Source: Boseongicola sp. (GTDB lineage: Bacteria > Pseudomonadota > Alphaproteobacteria > Rhodobacterales > Rhodobacteraceae). From it: a stretch of DNA of 48,119 nt. The position numbers and the translations under genes are program-made. Numbering within the stretch: the first letter of the stretch is position 1; each line of letters opens with the position of its first letter. The stretch spans positions 1 to 48,119 of the forward strand of contig JAPPCV010000124.1 in assembly GCA_028824715.1 (NCBI GenBank). The letters run 5' to 3'. The notes under the pieces were generated by a model. It ran no database searches, had not been told where the DNA came from, and was given only the letters and a program-made list of their open reading frames with translations. Positions 17,029 through 27,424 of the stretch are shown here, one piece after another.

Positions 17029-18321
17029 TCAGTCCGCAAAGGGGTCAGTCACGAGGATCGTGTCGTCCCGTTCGGGGCTCGTTGACAGCAGCGCAACGGG
17101 ACATTCGATCAATTCCTCGATCCGCCGCACGTACTTTACTGCCGAACCAGGCAGGTCGGTCCAGCTTCGTGCACCGGCCGTCGATTCCGACCATCCTTCC
17201 ACGACCTCGTAGACAGGCCTCACTTGCGCCTGCTTGTCCGCGGCTGTCGGAAGATGATCAAGGAATTCATCGCCAAGCACGTAGCCCGTGCAGATCTTAA
17301 GCTCCTTGAATCCGTCCAGCACGTCCAGCTTCGTCAGCGCGATGCCGGAAACACCGGACGTCGCGCAGGTCTGCCGGACAAGCACCGCGTCAAACCATCC
17401 GCAACGACGCTTCCGGCCCGTCGTGGTTCCGAATTCATGGCCACGCTCGCCAAGGCGCTGGCCGTCAGCATCGTGGAGCTCGGATGGAAACGGACCCTCG
17501 CCAACCCGGGTCGTGTACGCCTTGACGATGCCAAGGACAAAGTCCACCGAGCCGGGCCCGATTCCCGTGCCCGTCGCCGCCTGCCCGGCGATGACGTTTG
17601 ACGAGGTCACGAACGGATAGGTTCCGAAATCGATGTCCAGAAGCGCGCCCTGCGCCCCTTCGAACAGGATTCGATCTCCCCGTTTCTTGCGATCGTTCAG
17701 GACCTTCCAGGCGGGCGCCGCATACTCCAGCACCTTCGGAGCAACATCGTTCAGGCTGGACAGCAGCGAATCGCGGTCAACCGGATCGAGCCCGAGGCCG
17801 CGTCTCAGCGCATCGTGATGCACCAACAGGCGATCCACTCGCTTTTCCAGCGTCCCCGCATCCCCCAGATCGGCCACGCGCACCACGCGCCTGCCGACCT
17901 TGTCCTCGTACGCCGGACCGATGCCGCGCCCGGTCGTGCCGATCTTGACGATGCTGTTCTGACTTTCGCGTGCCCGGTCCAACTCCCCGTGAAGCGGAAG
18001 GACCAAGGGGGCGTTTTCCGCAATCATCAGCGTATCAGGACTGATCTCGATTCCCTGCTGGCGGACAGTCTCGATCTCGTCGATCAGATGCCACGGATCA
18101 AGGACGACTCCGTTTCCAATGACCGACAGCTTTCCACCCCTCACAACGCCGGACGGAAGTGCGTGAAGCTTGTAGATCTCATCGTCGACAACCAGGGTAT
18201 GGCCAGCATTGTGTCCGCCCTGAAACCGGCAGATGACATCTGCACGTTCGCTCAGCCAGTCGACGATCTTGCCTTTGCCTTCGTCGCCCCACTGAGTGCC
18301 GACCACGACCACGTTTGCCAC
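17029..18321 (-). CDS. purA: Adenylosuccinate synthetase
   Basis: A 430-residue GTP-dependent ligase that converts IMP and aspartate to adenylosuccinate. The GTG at 18321 is chosen because AGGAGGT lies 4 bases upstream and it gives the canonical [19 protein letters not shown]-terminus. The frame stays open further upstream, but that part is leader. The GTP-binding GDEGKGK loop, the QGGHNAGHT motif and the [11 protein letters not shown] segment are intact. On the minus strand a TATAGA box about 25 bases upstream may be the -10 element. It is divergent from glpX. Confidence 0.97.
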   Translation of the reverse strand: MANVVVVGTQWGDEGKGKIVDWLSERADVICRFQGGHNAGHTLVVDDEIYKLHALPSGVVRGGKLSVIGNGVVLDPWHLIDEIETVRQQGIEISPDTLMIAENAPLVLPLHGELDRARESQNSIVKIGTTGRGIGPAYEDKVGRRVVRVADLGDAGTLEKRVDRLLVHHDALRRGLGLDPVDRDSLLSSLNDVAPKVLEYAAPAWKVLNDRKKRGDRILFEGAQGALLDIDFGTYPFVTSSNVIAGQAATGTGIGPGSVDFVLGIVKAYTTRVGEGPFPSELHDADGQRLGERGHEFGTTTGRKRRCGWFDAVLVRQTCATSGVSGIALTKLDVLDGFKELKICTGYVLGDEFLDHLPTAADKQAQVRPVYEVVEGWSESTAGARSWTDLPGSAVKYVRRIEELIECPVALLSTSPERDDTILVTDPFAD

Positions 18322-18550
18322 GGGCACCTCCTGCCAAACGTCCGCTCTATAGCGAGACCACGCGCTGCGAAAAAGGGCGAATGTGCTGCGCTTGAGAATG
18401 ACGTCGACTCCAGGTCGCCCATTCCTTGTCGAGTTCAACGCGCCCAGTCTCCAGATCTCCGGCTGACGGAGGCCTGCACCCGCACCGATTGATCTTGTCC
18501 AGACGACGGCACCTCGCTAGGCAGATGAGGAATGCAGCAAGGATTCTGAG

Positions 18551-19516
18551 ATGCCTGACATTCCGGAATTTCATGACAGGATGCTGTCCCTGGGCCTGGC
18601 CCGCGTGAGCGAGGCGGCTGCATTGGCTTCCGCCCGCCTGATCGGTCGAGGAAGCGAGAAGGCAGCGGACCAGGCAGCCGTGGACGCGATGCGGACGCAG
18701 CTCAACCAGCTCGAAATCCAGGGCGTTGTCGTCATCGGCGAAGGCGAACGCGACGAGGCGCCCATGCTGTATATCGGCGAAGGCGTCGGCACGGGTTCGG
18801 GTCCCGCAGTGGACATCGCGCTCGATCCGCTCGAGGGCACGACGCTCACGGCCAAGGACATGCCGAACGCGCTGGCCGTGATCGCGATGGGTCCGCGCGG
18901 GACGATGCTTCATGCTCCGGACACCTACATGGAGAAGCTCGCGATCGGCCCGGGATTGCCGGAAGGCATCGTCAGCATGGACATGAGTCCGTCCGATCGC
19001 GTCGCCGCAATTGCCGAGGCGAAAGGCTGCTCAACCGAAGACATCACGGTTTGCGTTCTGGAGCGTCCTCGGCACGAGGACATGATCGCAAACATCCGAA
19101 CCACAGGGGCCGCCGTACGCCTGATCACGGATGGAGACGTTGCCGCCGTGATCCATTGCGCGGAACCGGACACCGGCATCGACATGTACATGGGTGCAGG
19201 CGGAGCGCCGGAAGGCGTGCTGGCTGCCGCCGCGCTGAAATGCATGGGCGGGCAGATCCTTGGCCAACTGCGGTTTCGAAACGATGCAGAGAAGGAACGA
19301 GCCAGAAAGGCCGGCATCGAGGATCTCGACAGGGTATATTCCAGGGACGAAATGGTGCAGGGCGACGTGATCTTCGCGGCAACCGGCGTCACGGATGGTT
19401 CGATGCTGCCCGGAATCAAGCGTGAGCCGGGCTGGCTGACAGCCGAGACGATTCTCATGCGCTCGAAGACCGGTTCCATGCGACGGATGACATACCGCCA
19501 CCCAATGGAGAGTTGA
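18551..19516 (+). CDS. glpX: Class II fructose-1,6-bisphosphatase
   Basis: A 321-residue GlpX-type phosphatase that dephosphorylates fructose-1,6-bisphosphate for gluconeogenesis. Some alphaproteobacterial members also act on sedoheptulose-1,7-bisphosphate. Metal-binding motifs are visible: VVVIGEGERDEAPML near residue 60 and DIALDPLEGTTL near 95, with GAGGAPEGVLAAAALKC typical of the family. AAGGA lies 9 bases before the ATG. recJ follows 158 bases later on the same strand, the usual glpX-recJ order of this group. Confidence 0.96.
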   Translation: MPDIPEFHDRMLSLGLARVSEAAALASARLIGRGSEKAADQAAVDAMRTQLNQLEIQGVVVIGEGERDEAPMLYIGEGVGTGSGPAVDIALDPLEGTTLTAKDMPNALAVIAMGPRGTMLHAPDTYMEKLAIGPGLPEGIVSMDMSPSDRVAAIAEAKGCSTEDITVCVLERPRHEDMIANIRTTGAAVRLITDGDVAAVIHCAEPDTGIDMYMGAGGAPEGVLAAAALKCMGGQILGQLRFRNDAEKERARKAGIEDLDRVYSRDEMVQGDVIFAATGVTDGSMLPGIKREPGWLTAETILMRSKTGSMRRMTYRHPMES

Positions 19517-19674
19517 CGGCATCGGCGCGAGGGTCCGGCCGGATGCGCGAGGCCGCGTGAAACGTGATTCGAGATTCGATCATCCAGGAATCGTAGGTCA
19601 ACGCCCGGAAGCGGGCTTTCACCTTCCGGCCCGCTCGGGTATCCATTTCCAAGCCCGCCTGATCCAGGAAGACC

Positions 19675-21453
19675 TTGTCCAGAGACGACCCGATAGACCC
19701 TCCGGCGCCAGCCTTTCTCAATGTCGAAGATTCCCTGACTGGCAGACGATGGGTCGGTCCGGACGGTGCTGCCCTTCGCATGGCGGACGCGCTTGGGCAA
19801 CAGACCGGGTTGCCCGACGCCCTTTGCCGCATTCTGGCGGATCGGGGCATTTCGGCCGAAAACGCAAGGCAATTCCTTGATCCAAGGCTCCGCGACCTCC
19901 TTCCCGATCCCAGGAAGTTCCGGGATGTCGACATCGTTGCGGCACGGCTGGTTCGTGCCATGGCCGACAGGGAACGGGTCGCTGTCTTTGCAGACTACGA
20001 CGTGGATGGCGGCGCATCTGCCGCACTGCTCCTCGACTGGATCGGACAACAAGGTCACGACGCGACTCTCTACGTGCCAGATCGAATTGCCGAGGGCTAC
20101 GGTCCCAATCCGTCCGCCATGCGCAGGCTCGCCAAGTCTCACGACCTCATCGTTTGCGTGGACTGCGGCACCCATGCGTTCGAGGCGATTGCCGCAGTCC
20201 CGGAAACCGATGTCGTGGTCATTGACCATCATCTCGCAGACGAGACCCTGCCGTGCGCGCTTGGAATCGTGAACCCCAGTCGCCAGGACGAAAGCGGAGA
20301 CTTCGCGCATCTTTGCGCTGCCGCGGTCACGTTCATTGTCCTTGTCGAGGCAAATCGGCAGCTCCGTGACGAAGGGCGTGAAGGGCCCAACCTCCTGGAA
20401 ATGCTGGACCTCGTCGCGTTGGCAACTGTTGCCGATGTGGTGCCGTTGCGTGGCGTGAACAGGGCAATTGTCCGCCAAGGCCTGCATGTCATGCGAGCAC
20501 GCAGAAGACCCGGACTTGCCGCGCTTGCGGACGTGGCGAGGTTGACCGCTCCACCGAGCGCCTACCATCTTGGCTACATTCTGGGGCCGTGCGTCAATGC
20601 GGGAGGGCGCGTCGGGCGCTCCGATCTTGGTGCGCGATGCCTGTCGGCTCGCGACTCCGATGAGGCCCGGGCGTTGGCAGACCGTCTTGATCAGTTGAAT
20701 CGCGAGCGCCGCGAGATCGAGACGCGAGTGCGCGAGGCGGCCTTTGCCCAGGCTGACGAGCGGGGCCTTGACGGTCCCCTGATCTGGGCGGCGGGCGACA
20801 ACTGGCATCCCGGCGTGGTCGGGATCGTCGCGGCGCGCTTGAAGGAGGAGACGCGGCGACCCGCAGTCGTCATCGGGTTTGACGGGCGGTTCGGCAAGGG
20901 TTCGGGTCGATCGATCCGGGGTGTCGATCTCGGCTATGCAATACAGCGTCTGCAGGCGGACGGGCTGCTCGTGAAGGGTGGCGGCCACAAGATGGCCGCA
21001 GGCTTCACGGTTGAACGCGGCAAGCTGGCCGACGCGATGGATCGCCTCACGGACTACGTGGCCCGTCAGGCAACGGCCATTGAGAGTGCGAGGGAACTCC
21101 GAATCGACTCGGCTCTCATGCCAGCGGCGGCGACAATCGAACTCATGCAGGAGATCGAAAAAGCAGGCCCGTTTGGACAGGATGCCCGAGCGCCGAGATT
21201 CGCGTTTCCGGACGTGGCAATCCACTATGCCCGACCGGTTGGAAACGGCCACCTAAGGCTCTCGTTCGGCGATCAACTTGGAACGCGCCTTGACGCAATT
21301 GCATTCAACGCATTCTCTGGACCCCTGGGTCCCGCGCTAGCCGCAAAGAGGGGACAGCGCTTTCATCTGGTCGGTCATGTCGAAGTCAATCATTGGGGCG
21401 GTCGGCAATCCGTGCAACTCCGGCTGCAAGACGCCGCCTTGGCGCACGCCTGA
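19675..21453 (+). CDS. recJ: Single-stranded-DNA-specific exonuclease RecJ
   Basis: A 592-residue 5'-3' exonuclease of the DHH family, used in recombination and mismatch repair. Motif I is FADYDVDGGASAALLL, motif II is CVDCGTHAFE, and motif III is VVIDHHLADE. The DHHA1 domain motif is KGGGHKMAAGFTVERG. The start is a TTG at about 19675 with AGGAAG a few bases before it; no ATG fits better. Its length is close to E. coli RecJ (577). In motif I the second Asp is in DVDG, as expected, and no key residue is missing. Confidence 0.95.
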   Translation: MSRDDPIDPPAPAFLNVEDSLTGRRWVGPDGAALRMADALGQQTGLPDALCRILADRGISAENARQFLDPRLRDLLPDPRKFRDVDIVAARLVRAMADRERVAVFADYDVDGGASAALLLDWIGQQGHDATLYVPDRIAEGYGPNPSAMRRLAKSHDLIVCVDCGTHAFEAIAAVPETDVVVIDHHLADETLPCALGIVNPSRQDESGDFAHLCAAAVTFIVLVEANRQLRDEGREGPNLLEMLDLVALATVADVVPLRGVNRAIVRQGLHVMRARRRPGLAALADVARLTAPPSAYHLGYILGPCVNAGGRVGRSDLGARCLSARDSDEARALADRLDQLNRERREIETRVREAAFAQADERGLDGPLIWAAGDNWHPGVVGIVAARLKEETRRPAVVIGFDGRFGKGSGRSIRGVDLGYAIQRLQADGLLVKGGGHKMAAGFTVERGKLADAMDRLTDYVARQATAIESARELRIDSALMPAAATIELMQEIEKAGPFGQDARAPRFAFPDVAIHYARPVGNGHLRLSFGDQLGTRLDAIAFNAFSGPLGPALAAKRGQRFHLVGHVEVNHWGGRQSVQLRLQDAALAHA

Positions 21454-21615
21454 CAGCAGTCCGCCAGACGGGAAACTCGGACGACAGGTCGATGATGCGA
21501 AACGGGCGGATTTGCGTGTCACGAGTGCATGCTGACGAGCGGAATGCGTGCGGTCATGTCGTTCGAAGAAGTCCCTTGCTCTCGTGACCGACATTGCCTA
21601 ATTAGCAGCGACGCT

Positions 21616-21690
21616 GGCCCGTTCGTCTATCGGTTAGGACGCCAGGTTTTCAACCTGGAAAGAGGGGTTCGATTCCCCTACGGGCTACCA
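21616..21690 (+). tRNA. tRNA-Glu (TTC)
   Basis: A 75-base cloverleaf with encoded CCA. The acceptor GGCCCGT pairs with ACGGGCT (first pair G-U). The anticodon stem-loop CCAGG-TTTTCAA-CCTGG carries TTC at 21649-21651, and the T arm is AGGGG-TTCGATT-CCCCT. It lies downstream of recJ on the same strand. Confidence 0.95.
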
Positions 21691-21814
21691 TCGTCCGTTC
21701 AGATCGGGCACTCGCGTTCCTGTGCCGTTCAAACGTCGCGAGAACGCACTTTCCGACCCTGCCATCGCACGGCGGCCGATGTCATTGTCGCGATTCGCTT
21801 TGCATGCAGCTCAA

Positions 21815-21830
21815 CAGGCCAGTTGGCCTG
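21815..21830 (-). terminator. Weak hairpin downstream of the Rpn nuclease gene
   Basis: CAGGCC-AACT-GGCCTG on the minus strand is a perfect 6-bp stem with a 4-base loop, 60 bases after the nuclease stop, followed by TTG. It is a possible terminator. Nothing else is visible in 21691-21891. Confidence 0.35.
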
Positions 21831-21891
21831 ACGACGTGCAGCGACTGGCAATGTTGCGACTTTCTGCGGATTCGGCACGGGTATCGCCAGA

Positions 21892-22965
21892 TCAGCGCCT
21901 TGGAGAGCTTTCAAAGACGGCATCAAGGTCATCGGCGGTGATCATGGCGTCCAGCCACCGGTCGAGGTCCTCGTTGGTCGCACCGCGCAGACGCGTCGCC
22001 AGGCTTCGCGGAATGGCGCCGAACTTCAGCCTCGCCAAGCGTAAAAGAGTTTCGACCTTGCCTTCCACGCGGCCTTCCGCACGGCCTTCTTCGTGGAGGG
22101 TTTCAGCTATTGTCATGACGAGTTCTTTCCTTTGCGTTCTGTCGCGTGAGTCAGTCGACCGCCGCTGTATCGCCGCATTCAGATCGTCTTGCGTCACGTT
22201 GAGGTGCCACACTGTGTAGTTCAGGAGATAATGTCCAAACTCGGTATCGACAAGCCCTGCAACCAGCATGTCCGCAGTCTCCTCGGACAACGCGACGCCA
22301 CCTGCCAACGCGAGGGCGGCAATTCCAGCGCGAGTTGCCGGATCTCGCGACCATTGTTCCGGTGAAACCGCCTTGAGATCGACAAGAATGTAGTTGCCTG
22401 AAGGACAGACGAAGAGTTCCCGACCTTGGGGACCGGTTTCGACGATGTCCTCGGTCGAACGCGCAGTCGTCCAGTTCCCCTTGCCGTGGAAAATGACGAC
22501 GGGAATGACAAGAGGCAGCTTGCCGCCAGGCAAATTTCCTTCATCAATCGCGGCCAACCAAATCCGCGCCATGTAGCGTACAAGCTGCAGAGACGTTCTA
22601 GCATCAGCGTAGGACTTGTGCTCAAGGACAACGAATGCCCATTTCTCGGCGTCCGTTTGAAGTCGGATCCGGAATATCGCGTCGGCTTGCGTGGCCCGCC
22701 CTGTTCCGTCAATTGCAGATCCTTCAACCTGCTCCGGCACCCGCTCAAGGTCGAGCCAGCGGACGTATTCCGGCGGGAGGTGATCCTGCAGCAGCGCCCG
22801 AGCGCGTTCTGGATTCGAGATGATCTGCCTGAACAGGGCGTCGTGCTTCCTGAACGGCAGGGCCTTGTCCGACTTCCGTCCGATTCGGACCGTAACGCCG
22901 CCTCCACCGGATTCTCGGTTCGTGCTGCCCTCCGTTGCTTCGGCACCCTCTTTCCTTCTCGACAT
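21892..22965 (-). CDS. Rpn-family recombination-promoting nuclease / putative transposase
   Basis: A 357-residue protein of the Rpn (YhgA-like, PDDEXK) family. The ATG at 22965 is preferred because the upstream part of the frame is not family-like. An N-terminal HDALFRQIISNPERARALLQ motif is followed by the nuclease core: Asp in TQADAIFRI, then Glu and Lys in FVVLEHKSYAD. The C-terminus has the usual short charged repeats (EEGRAEGRVEGKVE). Such proteins cleave DNA and promote RecA-independent recombination, and they are often scattered as mobile or selfish genes. It stands alone between the core block and the catabolic locus. Confidence 0.88.
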   Translation of the reverse strand: MSRRKEGAEATEGSTNRESGGGGVTVRIGRKSDKALPFRKHDALFRQIISNPERARALLQDHLPPEYVRWLDLERVPEQVEGSAIDGTGRATQADAIFRIRLQTDAEKWAFVVLEHKSYADARTSLQLVRYMARIWLAAIDEGNLPGGKLPLVIPVVIFHGKGNWTTARSTEDIVETGPQGRELFVCPSGNYILVDLKAVSPEQWSRDPATRAGIAALALAGGVALSEETADMLVAGLVDTEFGHYLLNYTVWHLNVTQDDLNAAIQRRSTDSRDRTQRKELVMTIAETLHEEGRAEGRVEGKVETLLRLARLKFGAIPRSLATRLRGATNEDLDRWLDAMITADDLDAVFESSPRR

Positions 22966-23391
22966 CGACAATCCACCAAGTCCTTTACCGGGATGGCAAA
23001 GCCATCGGATGCGTGACGCGGGCATCCTCGTCAGGCCAGCGCCTCTCGAAATTCCACTCCGAAATCACTCAGACGGACTTTCCGCTCGTCTGCAGAGCCG
23101 TGAACAATACATGAACATGTGCTTCCCGGTCAAGCCCAAACTTTCGCCAAGGCGTTGCTGGGCTCCATTTTGGCAGCACCGCGCCTGCGGCTTGTGACAA
23201 CGCTCACTTTGGCCCATGTGCGTGGGCGCAACGCTGCGTCCGGAGATCCCGAATTTGACCGTGGAGACGGCAACGACTGGTACGGCCAATCACGCGCGTC
23301 CTTGGCCGTCATCGCCCTGGCAGCCAGGCAACAAGATCGTCGCGCGGCATTCAATTTCTGCCTCGCGACAATTCGATCCTCGCCAATTTCG
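22966..23391. other. Intergenic stretch without a supported gene
   Basis: A 426-base stretch between the start of the nuclease gene and the end of the sulfatase gene. The open frames here lack ribosome sites and family-like content. A short CCTGG-CAG-CCAGG hairpin occurs near 23317-23329 and could mark the 3' end of the sulfatase mRNA, but no T run follows. The promoter of the nuclease gene should lie in the left part. Confidence 0.4.
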
Positions 23392-24960
23392 TCAGGCCAT
23401 CAAGGTCGCTCTGGGACTCTCGTCCATCTGGCACGTCAAGTGATGCGCCAACCGCAGCGCAAGTCGCCCACGCAACGATTCGTGCTCGGGACTCTCCCAG
23501 AGATTCCGGGTCTCGTCCGGGTCGGCCTGAATGTCATACAGTTCGCCCCAGTCCTCGCCCGCGTAGATCGTGTATCGCCACTCCTTGGTCCTGAGCGTGC
23601 GCACCCGCGCAGGACGATCAAATCCAAGCTTGGCGGCCCCGTCGTTGAACTCGATCAACAGTTCGTCTCGGTGTCGATCCGAGCCCTTTGCGCAAGAAAG
23701 GAAGCTCTTCCCCTGCACGCCCCGGTAAGGCGTCAGTCCGGCCCTGTCGATGATCGTGGGTCCGATATCAATGCTTGATGCCAGCGCGTCGGACACGCGA
23801 GCGCTCCTGTCAGCCGGGTCGAACCAGATCATCGGCGCCTGAGTAAGCGCGCGAAACGGCATCGCCCCCTTTAGAAGGAGCCCGAAGTCTCCGAGGTAGT
23901 CACCATGATCGGAAGTGAACAGGATGACAGTGTTCTCGTAGAGGCCGCGCTCCTTGAGGCCATTGACGATTCGGCCAACGTGGTCATCAATCATCGTTAC
24001 CATGCCGGCAGTCAGAGCCATTGCCTCGCGGAGTTCCTGGTCTCCGACACGCATCGCTGTCTGCTTCGTGAACTGCCCGCCGCCTTCGCGGAAATTGCGC
24101 TCGAGCCAAGCCAGCGGAGGAGGCGGATTCTGATGCGCCTCGTATGGCAGGCGCAACTCGAACTGGTCCGGAGAGTACATGTCCCAGTACTTCCCTGGCG
24201 GATTGAACGGATGATGCGGATCCGGAAACGAGACAAGGGCCAGAAACGGCGCATCCGCACGTGACGTATCGCTCAGGTAGTCGATTGCCCGGTCCGCGAC
24301 CCATGTCGTCGGATAGAGGTCCTCGGGAACCGGGGTCCGGTACGCCTGCGGACAGGAATAGTTGTGCGGCAACTCGTTCGCGTCGTCCCAGAGCGCCTGC
24401 CAGTCCGGCGCCTGTTTCCGGAGCCATTGCTGGTAATGTCCCCGGCATCGGTCTCCGTGCGCGGACGCAAACTCGACGTGATTGAAGCCGAAATACGGCG
24501 CGCCGATCTCGTATTCCTCTCCCTCGTAGAGGTCGGGGTCCTCCTGCGAAAGTTCCTCTGCAAGCGGCTTCCAGGCCTCTTCGACCGGGCGTGGCGGAAG
24601 ACCGTCAGCGTCTGGCGGGTGCCGTGCCGGGTCGTGGGTGAAGGGCTGCAAATGGCTCTTGCCAATCAACGCCGTATCGTAACCCGCTGCCGCGAGAACG
24701 TCTGCAAACGTGTTGGCCGAGGTCGGAAGAGTGCATCCGTTGTAGCGAAGCCCGTGCCGCGAAGGCATCCGGCCCGTCATGATTGAGGCGCGGTTCGGCA
24801 TGCAGATCGGGGCTGCCACATGAAAGTCCGCGAACCGGGTGCCGCATGACGCAAGGGAGTCGACATTGGGCGTCTCGACGACAGGATGGCCATAGCAGCC
24901 TAGCCAGTCGGAACGCTGCTGGTCGGTGATCAGGAACAGGAAGTTCGGGCGGCCCGTCAT
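23392..24960 (-). CDS. Sulfatase family hydrolase (formylglycine, cysteine type)
   Basis: A 522-residue alkaline-phosphatase-superfamily hydrolase. The ATG at 24960 overlaps the stop of the TRAP permease (ATGA). Metal ligands appear in FLFLITDQQRSDWLG at the N-terminus and in LFTSDHGDYLGDFG. The sulfatase signature CMPNRAS (C-x-P-x-R) carries the cysteine that is matured to formylglycine, so an FGE-type enzyme is needed elsewhere in the genome. No Sec signal is seen, which suggests a cytoplasmic enzyme acting on an imported sulfate ester or phosphonate/phosphate ester. Coupling to the TRAP importer supports that. Confidence 0.9.
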   Translation of the reverse strand: MTGRPNFLFLITDQQRSDWLGCYGHPVVETPNVDSLASCGTRFADFHVAAPICMPNRASIMTGRMPSRHGLRYNGCTLPTSANTFADVLAAAGYDTALIGKSHLQPFTHDPARHPPDADGLPPRPVEEAWKPLAEELSQEDPDLYEGEEYEIGAPYFGFNHVEFASAHGDRCRGHYQQWLRKQAPDWQALWDDANELPHNYSCPQAYRTPVPEDLYPTTWVADRAIDYLSDTSRADAPFLALVSFPDPHHPFNPPGKYWDMYSPDQFELRLPYEAHQNPPPPLAWLERNFREGGGQFTKQTAMRVGDQELREAMALTAGMVTMIDDHVGRIVNGLKERGLYENTVILFTSDHGDYLGDFGLLLKGAMPFRALTQAPMIWFDPADRSARVSDALASSIDIGPTIIDRAGLTPYRGVQGKSFLSCAKGSDRHRDELLIEFNDGAAKLGFDRPARVRTLRTKEWRYTIYAGEDWGELYDIQADPDETRNLWESPEHESLRGRLALRLAHHLTCQMDESPRATLMA

Positions 24961-27308
24961 GCCGTGCCCGCAGACCTTCCACGTGCGCCGAAACGATGCC
25001 ACGCCAGGATCGCGACACCGGCTATGGCGGCCGGAACATGAACCGCCGGATTGCCGGACATGACGAACAGGGCGAGCGCGAGGCGAAGGCCCCAATCCCA
25101 TGTCGCCAGCGAGGTCCGGTCAAACCGTGCCAATGCACTGGCAAGCAGGACAAGCGCAAGCACCAGCCGAGCAAGTATCAGGGCCAGTGCGCCCAAATCC
25201 ACCGTGCCGTCATACCCGGGAAGGTAGCTGCCGTCGGTCGCGCCGGGATCGAGGAACGCAGCCTCGATCAGCAGCAGTTCGGGATTGAACGCGAACACGA
25301 ACGGAATCACGAACATCACGATCCCGATCCTGACGGCCGCAAATCCGGTCTGCATGGGATCCTGCTTGGTTATCGACGCCGCAGCAAAGGCCGCCAGGGC
25401 AATGGGAGGCGTGATCGCAGATGCAACCGCAAAGTAGAAGACGAACATGTGCGCCGTGAACACCGCCATGCCCAGGCCGGACAGGACCGGTCCCATCAGG
25501 AGGGCGACGTTCACGTAGGCGGGCACGGCGGGCATGCCCATGCCGAGCAAGACAGCCAGAACCATCGTGGCAACCAGCGCCAGGAGCTGGAAGAGAAGCG
25601 ATCCTCCCGCGCCCAGCCCGAGACTCTTTAGCCATCCGAGCACGTCAAGCGCGATGAACACCGGCAGCCCCGTGAACTTCAGGCAGAAGTCGATGATCGT
25701 CACCGCGAGGAACATGAGATAGAGGGTCGAGATCAGGTATCCTGCATCCGCCAAGGCGTCGACCAGCTTGCGGGGCCGCGCCCTCATCTTCGGATCCAGG
25801 AACAGGAGGATCACCAGAAACGCGACTGCCCACCAGCCTGCGCTGCCTGCATCGCCGGCCGAATTCTGAACGATCTTGAGCACCCAGGGCAGCGAACTGA
25901 CCTGGCACCCGGCCTCGGAGATCACGCGCTCGGCTCCGAGCAGCCAGCCTGCCAGTCCGCAGCCCACTTCTTCCTTGGTCGTAAGGAGCAACACGAGGAT
26001 CAAGAGGATCGGTCCGAATATCATGCACAGATTCAGAATGTCCTGGCGATCAAGCTCCATCTCGGGCGTAAGCTGACCCAAGGCCCTGATCTTCTGCTTG
26101 CGCGCCTGAAACACCACGGCCAGGAACAGGCACAGGAAATAGGCAAGGGCCGGAATCGCGGCCGCGATGATGACCTGGCTGTACGGCACACCGGTCAGGG
26201 CGGCCAGCACGAAGGCGGCGACGCCCATCACTGGCGGCATGATCGAGCCACCGGAGGAGGCCGCCGCCTCCATGGCGCCGGCAAAGACCTTCGAGAAGCC
26301 GCGCTTCACCATCATCGGGATTGTCAGCACGCCCGTCGAAAGCACGTTCACGATCGGACCGCCGGTGATCGTTCCGAACATGGCCGAGGAAACGATCGCG
26401 GCATGCGCAGGGCCGCCCGCCATGTTGCGGGTCCAGCGAAACGCGAGCTTGATCAGCGACTGCCCGCCGGCCGACGCCCCGAACAGCGATCCCAGGATCA
26501 GGTACGGGAAAATGGTGTTGAGGATGATGTCCATGAAACGGCCCAAGAGGCCGCTCCCGTTGTTGACGAGAATGTCGTGCACCTTCGGGCGGCCGTCGCT
26601 CAGCAGTCTCGGTTCGCCAGCAAGCTTGGTCATCAGGTACTTGTTGATGTCGTCCGGGCCGTGAAAGTACCAGACCATGACGGTGAGGAACGTGTACGTC
26701 GCCACTCCGAGCGCCACGAGCACCAGAGGCAATCCCCAGACCTTGATGTTGTAGCAAAGGAAGACAAGGATCGAGAGGCCCACTATCAGCACCAGCCAGC
26801 CTCCGGTCGTGCCGACACATTGCGGGTCCTCCACCGTCGTGGGCTCCGGCAATCCGTAGAGTTCGGCGAATTCCTTCTCCGCCTTCAGGCTTTCCGCGAT
26901 CAGGCGCTCCCGCTCACCGGTGATCTGGTCGATGAGGCAGATGGCCTCGAACTCGATCAGGAAAGTCGTCGAGATCATCAGCGCAGTGACGACCAGCGCG
27001 ACGTCCATGAAAAGCCCGAACCAGCGGCGGTGGGGAGACTTGCCGCGCCAGTCCCGCCACATCGAGTGCTTCAGCGCCACGATGAGCATCATCAGCGCGA
27101 AAATTATCGGGAAGAACCATTCGCGGGGAAACTTGCGGACCGTGATCCAGTCGAGGCCGGTCATGCTGCGCAGGGAATGCTCCAGCCCGGGTATGCCCGG
27201 GGTGGCGTTGAGCAGCCCGGCGATGACAAACACGACGGCCAGCACGTAAAGCAACCGCTCGGCGAAGGTTCGTGATGCCTCTTCAGATCCGGCGTTCGCT
27301 TCGGCCAT
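24957..27308 (-). CDS. TRAP transporter fused permease, TAXI type
   Basis: A 783-residue inner-membrane protein with a small DctQ-like part fused to a large DctM-like part. The ATG at 27308 has GAGGAGGGAGGGG upstream. There are many hydrophobic segments, and the DctM signature regions include GGPAHAAIVSSAMFGTITGG and AAASSGGSIMPPVMGVAAF. An unusual soluble stretch between the first helices (about residues 125-175) contains ICLIDQITGERERLIAES and Glu/Pro-rich sequence. Together with the TAXI binding protein it forms an Na+-coupled importer. The sulfatase gene follows in the same operon. Confidence 0.92.
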   Translation of the reverse strand: MAEANAGSEEASRTFAERLLYVLAVVFVIAGLLNATPGIPGLEHSLRSMTGLDWITVRKFPREWFFPIIFALMMLIVALKHSMWRDWRGKSPHRRWFGLFMDVALVVTALMISTTFLIEFEAICLIDQITGERERLIAESLKAEKEFAELYGLPEPTTVEDPQCVGTTGGWLVLIVGLSILVFLCYNIKVWGLPLVLVALGVATYTFLTVMVWYFHGPDDINKYLMTKLAGEPRLLSDGRPKVHDILVNNGSGLLGRFMDIILNTIFPYLILGSLFGASAGGQSLIKLAFRWTRNMAGGPAHAAIVSSAMFGTITGGPIVNVLSTGVLTIPMMVKRGFSKVFAGAMEAAASSGGSIMPPVMGVAAFVLAALTGVPYSQVIIAAAIPALAYFLCLFLAVVFQARKQKIRALGQLTPEMELDRQDILNLCMIFGPILLILVLLLTTKEEVGCGLAGWLLGAERVISEAGCQVSSLPWVLKIVQNSAGDAGSAGWWAVAFLVILLFLDPKMRARPRKLVDALADAGYLISTLYLMFLAVTIIDFCLKFTGLPVFIALDVLGWLKSLGLGAGGSLLFQLLALVATMVLAVLLGMGMPAVPAYVNVALLMGPVLSGLGMAVFTAHMFVFYFAVASAITPPIALAAFAAASITKQDPMQTGFAAVRIGIVMFVIPFVFAFNPELLLIEAAFLDPGATDGSYLPGYDGTVDLGALALILARLVLALVLLASALARFDRTSLATWDWGLRLALALFVMSGNPAVHVPAAIAGVAILAWHRFGARGRSAGTA

Positions 27309-27424
27309 AGCGACCCCTCCCTCCTCGCGGGGCGTGGTGCCGCCCGCCTCGGTGGCACGAATGCCGGACCGTCCGCGTCCGGACGGTCCGGTCAGCATCT
27401 CGCTTGGTCAAGCCGGAGGCGGCG

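Noticed and set aside
18322-18438. N-terminal extension of purA to an upstream ATG
   Set aside because: The GTG at 18321 has an ideal Shine-Dalgarno and gives the canonical N-terminus.
18925-21252. A 775-codon open frame on the minus strand
   Set aside because: It is antisense to glpX and recJ, whose motifs are unambiguous, and has no recognisable domain.
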